A stretch of 64,000 nt of DNA from Nothophaeocryptopus gaeumannii (lineage: Eukaryota > Ascomycota > Dothideomycetes > Mycosphaerellales > Mycosphaerellaceae), in NCBI GenBank assembly GCA_031771865.1, contig JASISA010000041.1:2108001-2172000 (forward strand). The letters run 5' to 3'. The position numbers were made by a program, and so were the translations under genes. How positions within the stretch are numbered: position 1 is the first letter of the stretch; each line of letters begins with the position of its first letter. Of this stretch, positions 44,588 through 55,507 are shown one piece after another. The notes beneath the pieces were generated by a model. It saw only the letters and a list, made by a program, of their open reading frames with translations, did no database searches and was not told the origin of the DNA.

Positions 44588-46786
44588 TCACCCAGGCAGC
44601 GAAACGCCACCACTCAACCCTGGCGGTGGCATCTCCTTGCTAACATTGCCCCCTGCCACCTCTTGCAAACACCAATTCTCCTCATCCCACCCAGGCGGCC
44701 TCCATTCGAAAAGATCAAAAGCCTCTCGACTCCAAGGCCCCATCGATAGATATATTATCTGCTCGGCTTCCTTCTCCTTCGCCTTGCCAGCTTTCCCAGG
44801 CGCTTGGAAAGGTCTGCTCAACATCACTGCTGAAGTACCATTGGACGTGACTTTGTAGCTGACAGACTTCTGAAGAGGACGCTTTGGTTTGAAGGATTTC
44901 TGTTGTTGGGCAGGGACTGCGTCATTGGCAGGTGGTTGATTGTTCGTTGGCGTAGGAGGTCCTTTGGGCGTCGGAGGACGATACGCACTTCCGGTCGCAG
45001 GAGTAGTTTCACGAGATCCCTTAGTAGGAGAAGGCGTGTATCGCACTGGTGCGCCAGGAACACGTTTGGGTTTGGATGAAGGCTTGGTGACAGTGGTGTT
45101 GGAGTCAGAGAGGACACGACGGAAAGCGCGGTCTTCCTTTTGAGGCACCGACTCCTTTGACGGAGGCACTTCAGCTTGAGGCGTTTGCTTCTCAGAAGAT
45201 CGCCTTGGAGCAGCAGGTGGAAGCATCAGCTGGTCAAGCCTGCCGAGTTCGATTGCTGAAGTGTCGTGAGAGGTACGCGGTCGCTGGGGTGATTGATGGT
45301 CATCCTCAGAGACATCATCCATTCGGGGCCCATCTGTGAACTCGTGGTCGCTGTCGATCTGAATAGGCTCTGGCTGCTTCCGTCGCTCTTTCGTAGGAGA
45401 TCGTCTTTTCGGAGATTGCTTGAGACGTGAACTGCTAGTGCTGCCCTTCTTCTTTTCGATCTTGGCCAGTCGCCTCTCGACCTTCTCCCTAGCACTCAGT
45501 GGCCTACCTCCAGGAGAATCATCTCGGGCGAACTCCAACAATGAGTCAGCGGCATCATCTGTGTTTGTCGAAGAGAGCCGCTTGGGTTTCTTCGAGAGCT
45601 GATCTTGGCATAGAAGCCCTCTTTTCTTGGGCGCAGATGCGGCAAGTCGAAGCAACTGACCAGACTTGCTGCTCGCTGGTCTTGCCGATCTTTCGGGTGA
45701 AGCTGGCTTTGGCAACCTCTTTGGCTCATCCTGCGCCACGGGAGAAGCCGCACCTTTCGAAATCTGGACCCGGCTGCGGTCGCTAGCAGCGCTTTTGCTC
45801 GCATTCGCCGGACGATCGACCGGCTGAGCCGATTTCCTTGCCGCAGGAGGTTCTGCGTTGCGCTCTCTTTGTTTTTGTTGGGGTGCTTGCTTCTGCGTTT
45901 GAAATGCCGGAGAACTGGATCTTCCATTTCCAGCTTTGGGACCAGCTGACCTCTTGGCAGGTGAAGATAAGTTCGCCAGTGCGTCGTCCGAAAAGCCAGG
46001 CAAGAAGTCTAGCCGGGGGCCTGGATCTTCAGCTTCCAAGTCAATAATCTCCTTCGTACCTAGCCGTTGCTGGCCGAGCGGCAATGCTGCTTTCTTACGT
46101 TGTTTGGCCGAATCTGATGTCCGCGCCCAAAGAGGCGTCTCTTTGGCAGGTTTTGCAGTCTTGGTCGTCCGTGTAACATTCCATGCCGGCGCACTTCCAA
46201 TGCGCGGTCGCTTGGGCGGACCTCCGTCTTCCCAGTCCTCATTCTCGAGATGAGCTTGTCTCTCTTCGAAAGGCGATCGAGTCGGCAACTTGGCCTTTCC
46301 TATCGGCCCTTTTGGCGTCCCGAGCAATGCATTCAGCGACCTGTGCTTGAGCTGTGTGTTGGCTCGTGGTACATTCCCACTCGCAGGTCTCAGACCAGGA
46401 GCACGTGTTCCTCTCGATGCAGGTGAAGACCCGGCCGCAGACAGGTTCTTGTTCCTGCTCTTTCTAAGTTCAGTAAGGTCCGTCTCGGTGCGTCCAATGT
46501 TCTCTGCCACTTCCACCTTGACCCCGGTCCTTTCGAGTGTCAGCTCGTCGCCTTCTTGTACCTCATCCTCGCCGGTCCAGTGCATGTCCCCAATGAAGTT
46601 CCTCGGGACATCGTAGACCATGACTCGCTTGTTGAATGTGTGGTATCTGAGGACGCCATCTTGCCATTTCTTCTGCTTCTTCCGAACGTCGTGGGTGTAC
46701 AGGCAGTTGAACTCAATTACAGGTGCCGTGTTCTGCGTTTGCGGGACCGAGAAGGACGGTGTATTGCGGAATACGGCGGGGGTCAT
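44588..46786 (-). CDS. DUF2439-domain DNA-repair protein (Dbl2/Mte1-like)
   Basis: One exon, 732 residues. The N-terminal 100 residues are a clear DUF2439 domain: FNCLYTHDVRKKQKKWQDG, LRYHTFNKRVMVYD, NFIGDMHWTG and EGDELTLERTGVKVEV. This domain is found in fission yeast Dbl2, budding yeast Mte1 and at the N-terminus of animal ZGRF1. These bind D-loops and partner with FANCM/Mph1-type helicases in homologous recombination and telomere upkeep. The remaining 600 residues are basic, Ser/Pro-rich and probably disordered, with many KR/PKR nuclear-localisation-like clusters. No helicase domain follows, as expected for the yeast-type short form. Nuclear location and a role in recombination are inferred from the family. 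Confidence 0.85.
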   Translation of the reverse strand: MTPAVFRNTPSFSVPQTQNTAPVIEFNCLYTHDVRKKQKKWQDGVLRYHTFNKRVMVYDVPRNFIGDMHWTGEDEVQEGDELTLERTGVKVEVAENIGRTETDLTELRKSRNKNLSAAGSSPASRGTRAPGLRPASGNVPRANTQLKHRSLNALLGTPKGPIGKAKLPTRSPFEERQAHLENEDWEDGGPPKRPRIGSAPAWNVTRTTKTAKPAKETPLWARTSDSAKQRKKAALPLGQQRLGTKEIIDLEAEDPGPRLDFLPGFSDDALANLSSPAKRSAGPKAGNGRSSSPAFQTQKQAPQQKQRERNAEPPAARKSAQPVDRPANASKSAASDRSRVQISKGAASPVAQDEPKRLPKPASPERSARPASSKSGQLLRLAASAPKKRGLLCQDQLSKKPKRLSSTNTDDAADSLLEFARDDSPGGRPLSAREKVERRLAKIEKKKGSTSSSRLKQSPKRRSPTKERRKQPEPIQIDSDHEFTDGPRMDDVSEDDHQSPQRPRTSHDTSAIELGRLDQLMLPPAAPRRSSEKQTPQAEVPPSKESVPQKEDRAFRRVLSDSNTTVTKPSSKPKRVPGAPVRYTPSPTKGSRETTPATGSAYRPPTPKGPPTPTNNQPPANDAVPAQQQKSFKPKRPLQKSVSYKVTSNGTSAVMLSRPFQAPGKAGKAKEKEAEQIIYLSMGPWSREAFDLFEWRPPGWDEENWCLQEVAGGNVSKEMPPPGLSGGVSLPG

Positions 46787-47479
46787 TGTATTTTGATAGC
46801 AACGTCATCATATTCCGGACCGGCGTGGGTTTGTAGATCTCCCCAATATGTCGTTGACTGATGTATCTGGGAAGACGCGAGGCGCGTCGAAGGAAGTGAC
46901 GTTGTCGCTGAATCAGCTTGCGCCGTCAAGGCCAGTCAAATGAGCTTCAAGCCTCAGGCAGCACAACATCGACTTCTTACCAGCGTTGGCTTCTCATTCT
47001 ATCACACTCTTTTTCAACACTTCTACCCGATTTGGACACCACGCTCTACTCCTCTGGATGTGAGAGCGACACTGCATGCTATGTCCGGCACGTTGAGGCT
47101 TCCGATTCGAGGCGAAAGAACCCGGAGATGGGGCAATGGGTGCGGTGTTTTCAGCAGCATGAATAAGCGCTCACCTCGCACATGTCTGCTCGCACCATAT
47201 CATGTACTCACCTGTAGATCCGGAAGCCCTCCACTCTGCGCATGGTAAGATGCCTACCGTACTCGACTCCCAGTGTCATCACATTCCTGAGGCAGCTGTA
47301 TACCCCTGCTGGAGTCCGAGCTCGCGACTGTTTGGAAAGCCAAACGCGTCGCGTCTTCCGACATCGTTCTGCGGGTTTCTTTTGAGAGCACCGTTACCAT
47401 TCATTTGGCTGGCTCACTGTTGCGCGAAGCACCACTCCCGCTTCGTTCGCTGTTGAATATGGTGGGTGACGGTACAATT
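46787..47479. other. no supported gene
   Basis: The promoter side of the DUF2439 gene. Some plus-strand frames near 47202-47456 may be earlier exons of the decayed gene that follows, but nothing ties them together. Confidence 0.35.
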
Positions 47480-48902
47480 ACCGACTTCTAGTCGTGCATG
47501 ACTTGCACAAACGTGCTCAATGGCGAGCAATTTAGGACCTCCAGTCCTGGATCGTGCCGAGACGAGAACATGCCATTCAAGATTTACCCTGCAAGGCTGC
47601 TGACGACGCCGCAGAGATGCTCGAGTACCGGTTGCGATACTTCAAGGCCCGAGTCCTGGCCGAGTACGTTCTCATGTTCTTGGTGACCCGTGATCCACTG
47701 ACTTAATGTGCAGACCCTGGAAGACGTTCTCGCCGTACAGTGCCTCTGCGAAGTTCATATACGGAATGCTGTCCGCAACCTGCGCCAAGTTTCGATCGGG
47801 GACTTTTATTAATGAAAAGACACGGGCGATCTTTAATAGTATATGCCATCGCGTTGACCGCAGAGATACGTCGCATAAAACTCCAGTCTCGAAATGCTGG
47901 TCCCTCTCGTCGAAGGAACATATCATCGTTGGCACCTCGGAAATATTGGAGCTGTTTCGCAATCTCACAGAGTTAAGGTTGGGCTACCACAGAGTAACAC
48001 TGTTGGAACCGATGAAAGTTCACTTGTCGCGAGCAAACAACAAAGCAGAACTGCTTGTCACGAGTCTGGACTTCCTTGCGAGACTCCACGATACATATGA
48101 CGAACGCGAAGTCGACAACGACCTCGCCCTGCTTGCGTAGAATGCCATTCGCAAGTGCGTCAGTGACTGTTTTGATCTTCCACCAAATTGCAGCTTGAGT
48201 ACCAAGCGAGGTGCTCTCAGCTGCAATCTGAAGACTTGCGAGCACTATGACGACTTGAACACATTACTGGCGTCTGACCGTACAGAGTGGACTGTGATCG
48301 TCCTTTAACGTTACGCAAGGCATCTTGACCGGCAAGTCGCACAATGTGGGACGGATGCAGTCACTGCACCCCGTACGCGCAAGCAGAAGATCTCAGGTTC
48401 TGAATCTCCGGATGGCAAGATGACCTTCACTGCGGAGAAGGCCAATGGAGAATGGCCGCGACAGTACGAGAAGTGGGAGAAGCAAAGAGGCCAGTTCCTC
48501 GGACATCTTGAGAAGCATCCTGAAGCTTTTGCCCTGCGAGTGCTTGGGCAAGAACTGTACGACCGCTGCTTCACTAGACCAGAGCACACTGTCACGCTTC
48601 GGCATGGCGCTGAGAGGAGGGAGTTCGTGACTGCTGTATCAGCTGCTCCCGTCAACGCCAAGCGACCTGCTCCTGAGTCAGATGATGGCAGGGACGACAA
48701 GAAGAGAGCGCTTAAGACCATGGACAACCGCACTGCACGTACCAATGCCGCAGGCTGCACGACTTCACCTACCCGTGCAGGCTTGGGCGAAACACGGATC
48801 TCAAATAAGAAGCCGGCGACCAAGAAAATAAGGACAACGGCAACGACAACGACCAAACTTGCTGGAACTATCGAGGAGATGTGGAATTTAAGCGACTGGT
48901 AA
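47480..48902 (+). pseudogene. decayed gene of unknown family with several in-frame stops
   Basis: Coding character is visible in successive blocks. The first is YNYRLLVVHDLHKRAQWRAI, then TAG at 47533-47535, then DLQSWIVPRREHAIQDLPCK and DDAAEMLEYRLRYFKARVLA. After a short possible intron to 47713 comes TLEDVLAVQCLCEVHIRNAV, ending TAA at 47810. A further frame runs from about 47706 to 48902 with only TAG (48138-48140) and TAA (48306-48308) interrupting it, and contains TSLDFLARLHDTYDEREVD, NLKTCEHYDDLNTLLASD and WEKQRGQFLGHLEKHPEAF. A nuclear-signal-like Lys/Arg tail closes it. I do not recognise the family. Whether the blocks are one gene or two is uncertain. Confidence 0.5.
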
Positions 48903-49047
48903 GGTTGACCATCTCATGTTCTATATCGATGTTCTGTGTCTATGTTCTATGCTGATGCTTTCAGATTCAACGATATGCCTTGGATGCAAAGAACGAGCCA
49001 CCCTTCGCACGCTCGGCATCGACTGCTCAAATTCAGACCCGGTTTGG

Positions 49048-50059
49048 CTACTTGATTCCCTGCGTCCCCCTGATCCTGCTGCTCTCTGGCCATAAATCAC
49101 CTTCTTTTGGTCTTTCGAAATGGTCGAACTCTGACTTCCAAATGTCCTCATCGACCTGCCCGCATATGTCACCACCTGCTGGTGCCCAAATATCCTTGCG
49201 CTCCAATGCGCTATGGCTTGCCAGCTTATGCGACCTGCCTCCCAGCTTCACCTTGACCGCGGCCGTAAATGCTGGCCATTCCTTAAGGCGCTTTTTGAGG
49301 TAACCTTGCAGTCGACTCTCTCCCATTGACGCATGAAATCCAACGACATCGTTCAGCTCTGGCGTAGCAATCTTGAGCTTGTCGGCTTTCTGATTGGCGA
49401 CTTTCTCGTGGATGGCCTTGGGCAATGTAGCAGTCGGTTGACGACTGGTGGAACTCCGGGGACAGTGCAAAGAGGCACATGTATGGAAGTTCCAGCACCT
49501 CGAGTGTGGCCACTGTCTGAAGAAGCACCATCGAGTTCGCGAATGCAGACCTCATGATGGTTCCGTCGAGCGTCCTCATGACCTTGATGCGCCGGATGTG
49601 CTTAGCAAGTGGGCCGATCCTGTCGATGAACGCGACGAGTACGTGGGCTTGGGGTGAGATAATGTTGCTGTATAGGTACGCAACTGCCTCGCCCAGGATC
49701 TGCTTGTTGGTTCTCAAGAGTCCGAGTGTCAGGCCGCTTGTGTGGATTCCGCGTGGACCGTTCGATATGGCACTGTTCGTCTCAAGGAAGAGCTCGGAGA
49801 TGATGTTCCTAATCTCAGCTGGCAAGTCGAAAAAGCGAAACGGCTTGTTGACGATGATCAGGTCGGCCTGGGTAGCAGCAGTGGGACGGCCAGTGCCATG
49901 CTGCGAGTCTGGACCATCTTGAAGTCTTTCGGTGTGTCTTTTCTGACAATGGTCCTGTCGCCGGGCGTTGACAATAGCCCTTGTGGTGGTACTGATCGCT
50001 GAGAGCTTGGCGGTCTCGAACACTGGGCGAAGACGAATAAAGAAGAGAAGAATAAGCAT
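49048..50059 (-). pseudogene. F-box-like / DUF fungal protein with a frameshift
   Basis: The N-terminal part has the motif KPFRFFDLPAEIRNIISELF, the F-box-like opening common in short fungal proteins. It is followed by LGLLRTNKQILGEAVAYLY and a leucine-rich stretch to about 49470. Conserved-looking sequence then continues one frame over (AIHEKVANQKADKLKIAT, LQGYLKKRLKEWPAFTAAVK) to a stop at 49048. A 29-base GT-AG segment at the switch is too short for a normal intron, so a frameshift is more likely. The start codon is uncertain. F-box-like proteins of this type often adapt SCF ligases, but the large fungal group is mostly uncharacterised. Confidence 0.6.
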
Positions 50060-51280
50060 CTTATACTGGAATGGAAGATAACTATAAGAGCTGCACTGCT
50101 AAAGCAATTTAATCACGCTTCGCAAGCCGTTCACAACCTCGTATCGATGGTGGAAATGTTTGCACCTCACTCTTGTTCTTTTAAAGCTTCCGAGGCTCTG
50201 ATTGGATGTCTCAACTTCCGTAAGAGGGCGCAGAAAAATAATGGATACCGTTTAGATTCTAGTCTACTTGTGAACGAAGGGACGTCCATCCACTCAAGGT
50301 CGGGCTCGATGCTGCCAACAGCCCTAGCGAGGTGCGAGCAAATGGACACAGGACCTACTTTATCAAGAACATCGACCATCCGCTCTCTTCAATCGTGTTG
50401 GCGACACCGAAATTCTGGAGCTTCTCCATCTGCCTGCCGACCCCGATCTCATAAACCTAAACCCTCGATCAAATATGACGCGATTTGATACGTCGCGGGA
50501 TCTTTCAGACGCAGTGGCGTTTCGAAAATGCACATAATGTGGCGAATGAAGAGCTGGATGAATGGTTGTGGATTGATCGAACTATTAGACGTCTTCACAG
50601 TTGACACTGCGAACCTAAGGCACTAGAAATACCACCTCTTCCATGTGGCTCCTCTCAGGTCACGTCCTTCGGACAAGCCTTTCGGCTGATCTGCACCCTC
50701 GGATGAGGCTGAACTCAAAACCATCGTAGAATATCCTCGACGTCATTTTCGAGACGTCTCAAATACCAATGGTTGAGTATTTGGCAGTATCAAAATGACG
50801 AGAGCTCATGGCACCATCACCCGTGCTCAGGCGCGGGTTGAATTGTTTGGCTAGCTCGGTATGCTTCTAATTACTGTAGCATTCACCCAGCAGCATAGAA
50901 AGATGCAGTATTGAAAGCCCGTCCGGACTTTCATCGCAAACAAAACGCGGTCAACGATCAACCTTTTCGAAAATGCACTAACACGGAACGATATCCGTCT
51001 GCCGACCGAGGATCTCTATCATTCTGCATCTTTGATTGGCACATCTCGCCTTGTTTCCAGCGGGCTGGCTCTTCGGCAGATACCTGATGCCTCTTTCTGT
51101 AATGTCGTCACCCGAAGGCGCGTGGCCATCGCGATCGTGTTGCAGGCCTTTCAGCAGAGACATGAAGACGACAGGCCTTTATTGTTCATGTCTCGCTCGT
51201 TGCGTGCCGCCGAGACATCATTATCGTTCCCTCTCCTGCAGGACCCTAATTTGCAATTACTGATTTAGCTATCAGTGGCG
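50060..51280. other. no supported gene
   Basis: Only short frames. The part nearest 51280 is the promoter and leader of the MFS transporter. Confidence 0.4.
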
Positions 51281-53297
51281 ATGCTGGACTCTTCACATCC
51301 TTACATGTCGAGCATGCCGGAACGTGGGCAAAGCAAGGAAGGCATGATGCGAAACAACAGTGGATACCCCATGGCTGACGCGAGTGGAAACATGGAATGG
51401 GTACGACCTTCGATGGAACAACAGCAACAACAACAGACATCGACTAGCTGGGCTACCATACCGGAAAACACATCGTCGCAAGATAACGCCGAACGTATAC
51501 GCGACTCCGACTACTCACATGCAAGCACATTGAAGCGCAAGGACAGTTCAGAGGACCTCCAGCGCGCAGCTACACTTGACGAGAAGGAGAAGGAGTCTGA
51601 AGCATCTCCAACATCAGACCGCATGCAAGATGTCGACATTGAGAAGCAGGTATCCAGTCAAGAAGATCAACGACCGCAACCGCAAAATGAAAAGACGGGC
51701 AATCAAGAAGAGCAGAAGGATCCTAATGTTGTCGATTGGGATGGCGATGATGATCCCAACAACCCCATGAACTGGTCAGCCCGCCGAAAATGGGCTATTG
51801 CAGTCTGCACTGGTCTTATGACATTCGTTGTCACTTTCGCCTCCTCGGTCTTCTCCTCCGCAACGATGGTCACTGCCATGCAGTTCGGCGTTAGCAGCGA
51901 GGTCATGATTCTAGGAGTGTCGCTCTTCGTTCTTGGCTTCGCATTTGGACCCATCGTAAGTCTTCCTCTGATCCGACTACCAATTGATGGTATAGCTAAC
52001 ATATGTTCAGGTATGGGGTCCATTCTCAGAGTTATTTGGCAGGAAATATCCACTGTTCATCGGATATGCCATCTTTGCGATTTTCCAGATCCCAGTTGCG
52101 GTCGCCACTAACCTTCAGACCATCTTTGTCTGTCGATTCTTCGGGGGCTTCTTTGCATCCGCGCCGCTGGCTGTCGTTGGTGGACTCTTGGCGGATATCT
52201 TCGACCCTATTAATCGAGGCGTTGCAATGTCGCTTTTCGCGGCCTCGACTTTCATTGGTCCCACTTTGGGACCCATCATGGGAGGCTTCATCACCATGTC
52301 TCATCTCGGTTGGCGCTGGACACAGTGGATTACGCTCATCATGGCTGCACTATTTGGATGCATCGGACTCTTCGTTATTCCTGAGACTTTTGCTCCAGTG
52401 CTCCTTCAGAAGAAGGCAAAGAAGCTCCGCTTCAAGACTAAGAACTGGGCAGTCCGTGCTCCTGCAGACGAGAAGGAAGTCAACTTCCACGAGCTGATTG
52501 AGAAGTATCTTCTTCGTCCGTTCAAGATGCTTGTTATGGAGCCGATCCTGGTGCTTATCACTCTTTACATGAGCTTGATCTACGGTACGCTTACATCCCT
52601 CCATCCCTTCATCTCAAGTCCCAACTATGCTAATATCCTCTCCAGGTATCATCTACGGCTTCTTCGAAGTCTTCCCCGTCTCCTTCCAAGAAGAACGCGG
52701 CTGGAATCTCGGCGTCGGCTCCCTCCCCTTCCTTTCTGTCCTGGTCGGCGTCGTCATGGGCTGTCTCATCATCACCTGGGTGACCAAGACCCGCACCAAA
52801 CACGTTATGCAGAAGGTCGGACATGTCGTGCCAGAAGAACGACTGATACCCATGATTATCGGCGGTTTTGCGCTGCCGGTGGGATTGTTTTGGTTTGCGT
52901 GGACGAGTAACCCTCACATTACTCCTTGGCCGCAGATTATCGCTTGTGCGCCTATTGGCAAGTCATTCACCGCAGCATTCAGCACTTTACCTTTTGCTCT
53001 TTGTACTGACAATGACTTGCAGGCGCCGGAATCATGATGATTTTCCTTCAGGGGCTCAACTATATCCTCGACGTGTATAAGATGAACGCCAACTCTGCCA
53101 TTGCCGCCAACACGTTCCTCCGATCTTGGATTGGAGCTGGATTCCCGATGTTCGCTACGCCAATGTTCCATAATCTGGGTGTGCCATGGGCTATGAGTCT
53201 ACTTGCATTCCTCACGGTCGCGTTATTCCCTGTACCGATACTGTACTTCATCTACGGCGCGAAGATCAGGAAGTTGTCGAAGTACAGCCCAGACTAA
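51281..53297 (+). CDS. MFS transporter, DHA1 polyamine/multidrug type
   Basis: Four exons, 51281-51955, 52011-52584, 52646-52957 and 53023-53297, give 611 residues. A hydrophilic N-terminus of about 165 residues with a Gln run and many Ser/Glu precedes the DPNNPMNWSARRKW motif typical of fungal DHA1 carriers. Twelve transmembrane segments follow, with WGPFSELFGRKYPLF (the loop 2-3 GxxxDRxGRR-type signature), NRGVAMSLFAASTFIGPTLG (motif C) and IPETFAPVLL. A long central loop separates the halves. Such proteins export drugs or polyamines by proton antiport at the plasma membrane. The third intron has a GC donor. An earlier in-frame GTG was not used as the start. Confidence 0.92.
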
Positions 53298-54733
53298 AGG
53301 AAAGGTAGAGAAGAGAGGCATGTATGATAGAAAAGATTCATAGATACCCAAGAAGACAGGACCAGGCATTGCATGAAGGAAAACATCATAGAGATACGAA
53401 GTTGAAAAGAAGTTGTAATATAAACCCATCAAAAGTCCTGTCCACCCGGGAAAGTAATGCAGACAATCTGCTTCCATATCCAATATCGTCAACAGCGCCT
53501 CTCATACTACACCTCATACGGCTGCTTGTGAGCTCAGCAGTGGCGGAGATTTATCGAATTCCGTAAGAGATACAACATCAATCCTCAGCCCTGGGAACCC
53601 CTTCACTTGTATGCAAGCAGCTCGCGCTCAAGGGGATCCACCTATGCAGTACCATCTTCGCCTTCAAATGCCAGACGTCGCTGTGGAAGAGGGGGTTGTG
53701 GATGAAAAGATGTTCCGCCCATATTGTTCACACCAACAATGCTCCAAGTTCTGGACAAAGAGGGCTTCGGACTGGTCCAGAAAGTTCAGCACGATGGAAG
53801 GGAGGGAAAGATCTGGAAGGTATGTAGAGACTGCACTTGTCATGACTTTACAGAGATATGCCCCCGCCAAACCCGAGTCGTCTCCCTGCTGGTCCCTCAG
53901 AGCTCTTCTACAAGTGAAGCAGTTCCACATTTGTATTTCATCCTCAATCACATCCTATGCTACATCGCCTTTGCCCTCGACGCCTTAATCCCTCGTCTTT
54001 TCACAGAAAACCACGGTACCCAAACCGAGTCGGGACCTCATCCCGTCTCACCTGCTCCACCGAGGCCGAGACGCCATCACCGCCGCCCGGTGTAGTCGGA
54101 CTCTTGAAGGTCCGTGGCCAGGGGTGGATGGTTTTGGCGCAGGTTGGAGTTGCTTTTATAGAGGTACAGAGAATCTGTGCACTCATATGAAGGTAGACCT
54201 AAGGCAGAAGGTGGGCGTGGTTCCTGTGCGGTGGTCATTTCACACGCGAAAGCTGTCATCAAATGGTCGTGTTCCATGTGATGGCTTGATTATGATATCA
54301 TAAACATTTCGCTCGCTGCGACTATTTTATTGTGCTTGGCTCTCTGCTCTAAGCAAAGTTGATGGTGGGAGGAGGGCTAGTGTTGGACTGCCATGGCTTC
54401 GCAGACGATGATATGGGACCCCTGATAGTCCGGTAAGATTCTCCCCACGAGGGCTCATATATCTGTCGACTCCAGTCATCTCTTTCCCGTATCCCTGCGG
54501 TCTTTCCCTCCCGAGTCCTCGCCAGGGTATATCAATAAACAGATAATTTCACCCTTCAGCAATCGTCCTCACTAGTGCCTGCGGGTGTGCCGAGCAGTTC
54601 TTCGTTCCAGATTAGGTCAAATCTGGAATGATCGAGACCGAATACGGCTCGTTAAGGCTGTCGTCGGTGCCAGTGCGATTGTTTTGCTTTTTGCCACATC
54701 CTCATTCTTTCCAAATCTGTCCAGAGCTGATAT
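53298..54733. other. no supported gene
   Basis: Overlapping short frames on both strands. Nothing recognisable except a segment near 54668-54703 that matches later repeated sequence (see the repeat entry at 54668-55260). Confidence 0.4.
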
Positions 54734-55260
54734 ATGATCCAAACTGTCCTCCTTTCAACAATAATCGTTCTCGCCTCAGTGGCTCAGTTCGTAAGTCGCC
54801 AGTCCGCGCTGGTGGTGCTGGTACGTTCATCGCAACAGTGGGTTGCCAGACCCAGCAGGCCTGTAATGGACTGCTGCGGAGGACAGCCATTGAGACGAGG
54901 GCGATTGTTTTGCCTTTTGCATCGCCAATATCTATATTGTCAGCGTGAGAACTTTACCACCTTTGTGCATCCAGCATCGATGGCAGCGCGAGGGAGACAG
55001 CCCGTGACACTGATCTCCGTTCCTTTTTCTCTCGGGCCTCTGACCATGTAAGAGTAGATAAGTCTTTCAAAATCGCCGTCTTTCAAACAATCCTCCATAC
55101 CTCGATGGCTCAGCCAGTAAGTTGTCAGTCCGTGCTGATGCATGGTGAAAGTTCGGCGCAACATAACCACTCTCACGTCCAAGGAGGTGTGAGCCTGGAA
55201 ATGACGAGCGGGATCGCCAACAAGGCATGGTGGGTCGTTTTGCTTTGGCTCTTCCAGTGC
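54668..55260. repeat. diverged tandem duplication
   Basis: About 95 bases starting near 54752 (CTTTCAACAATAATCG ... GGCTCAG ... GTAAGT ... CAGTCCGCGCTG) recur near 55081 (CTTTCAAACAATC ... GGCTCAG ... GTAAGT ... CAGTCCGTGCTG). A following element GCGATTGTTTTGC is found near 54676 and 54900, with a diverged third copy (TCGTTTTGC) near 55233. The copies are too diverged to be recent and look like decayed tandem copies of one small gene. Confidence 0.5.
54734..55051 (+). CDS. possible small secreted protein, decayed or hypothetical
   Basis: The first 19 codons, MIQTVLLSTIIVLASVAQF, form a good signal peptide and end exactly at GTAAGT. A 48-base intron (54791-54838) would lead to a Cys-containing exon. 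Two downstream frames are open, one reading GCQTQQACNGLLRR, and neither is convincing. The duplicated arrangement with the copy near 55081 suggests a small gene family in decay. Weak evidence. Confidence 0.25.
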   Translation: MIQTVLLSTIIVLASVAQFVSRQSALVVLVRSSQQWVARPSRPVMDCCGGQPLRRGRLFCLLHRQYLYCQRENFTTFVHPASMAARGRQPVTLISVPFSLGPLTM

Positions 55261-55507
55261 TCTTCTGTGGGAGAAAGAGTCGGGCAAGGAAAAAAAACGT
55301 AAAGCCATGGCGAATGCAGAAGAACGTTGTCGCGATTCAGGGCGCGAAATTGAACGACGAGGCATGCCGAGAAGGCTGTACGTTGAAAGTTCTTTTGCAT
55401 TGCTCCTACGCGCCGTGTCAACATGGGGAATATGTACATGCGGACATTCAAAACTCCTTAGCGCTGAGCTGTACAGAACACACAATCGAACCTTCTTTGT
55501 ATAACTT

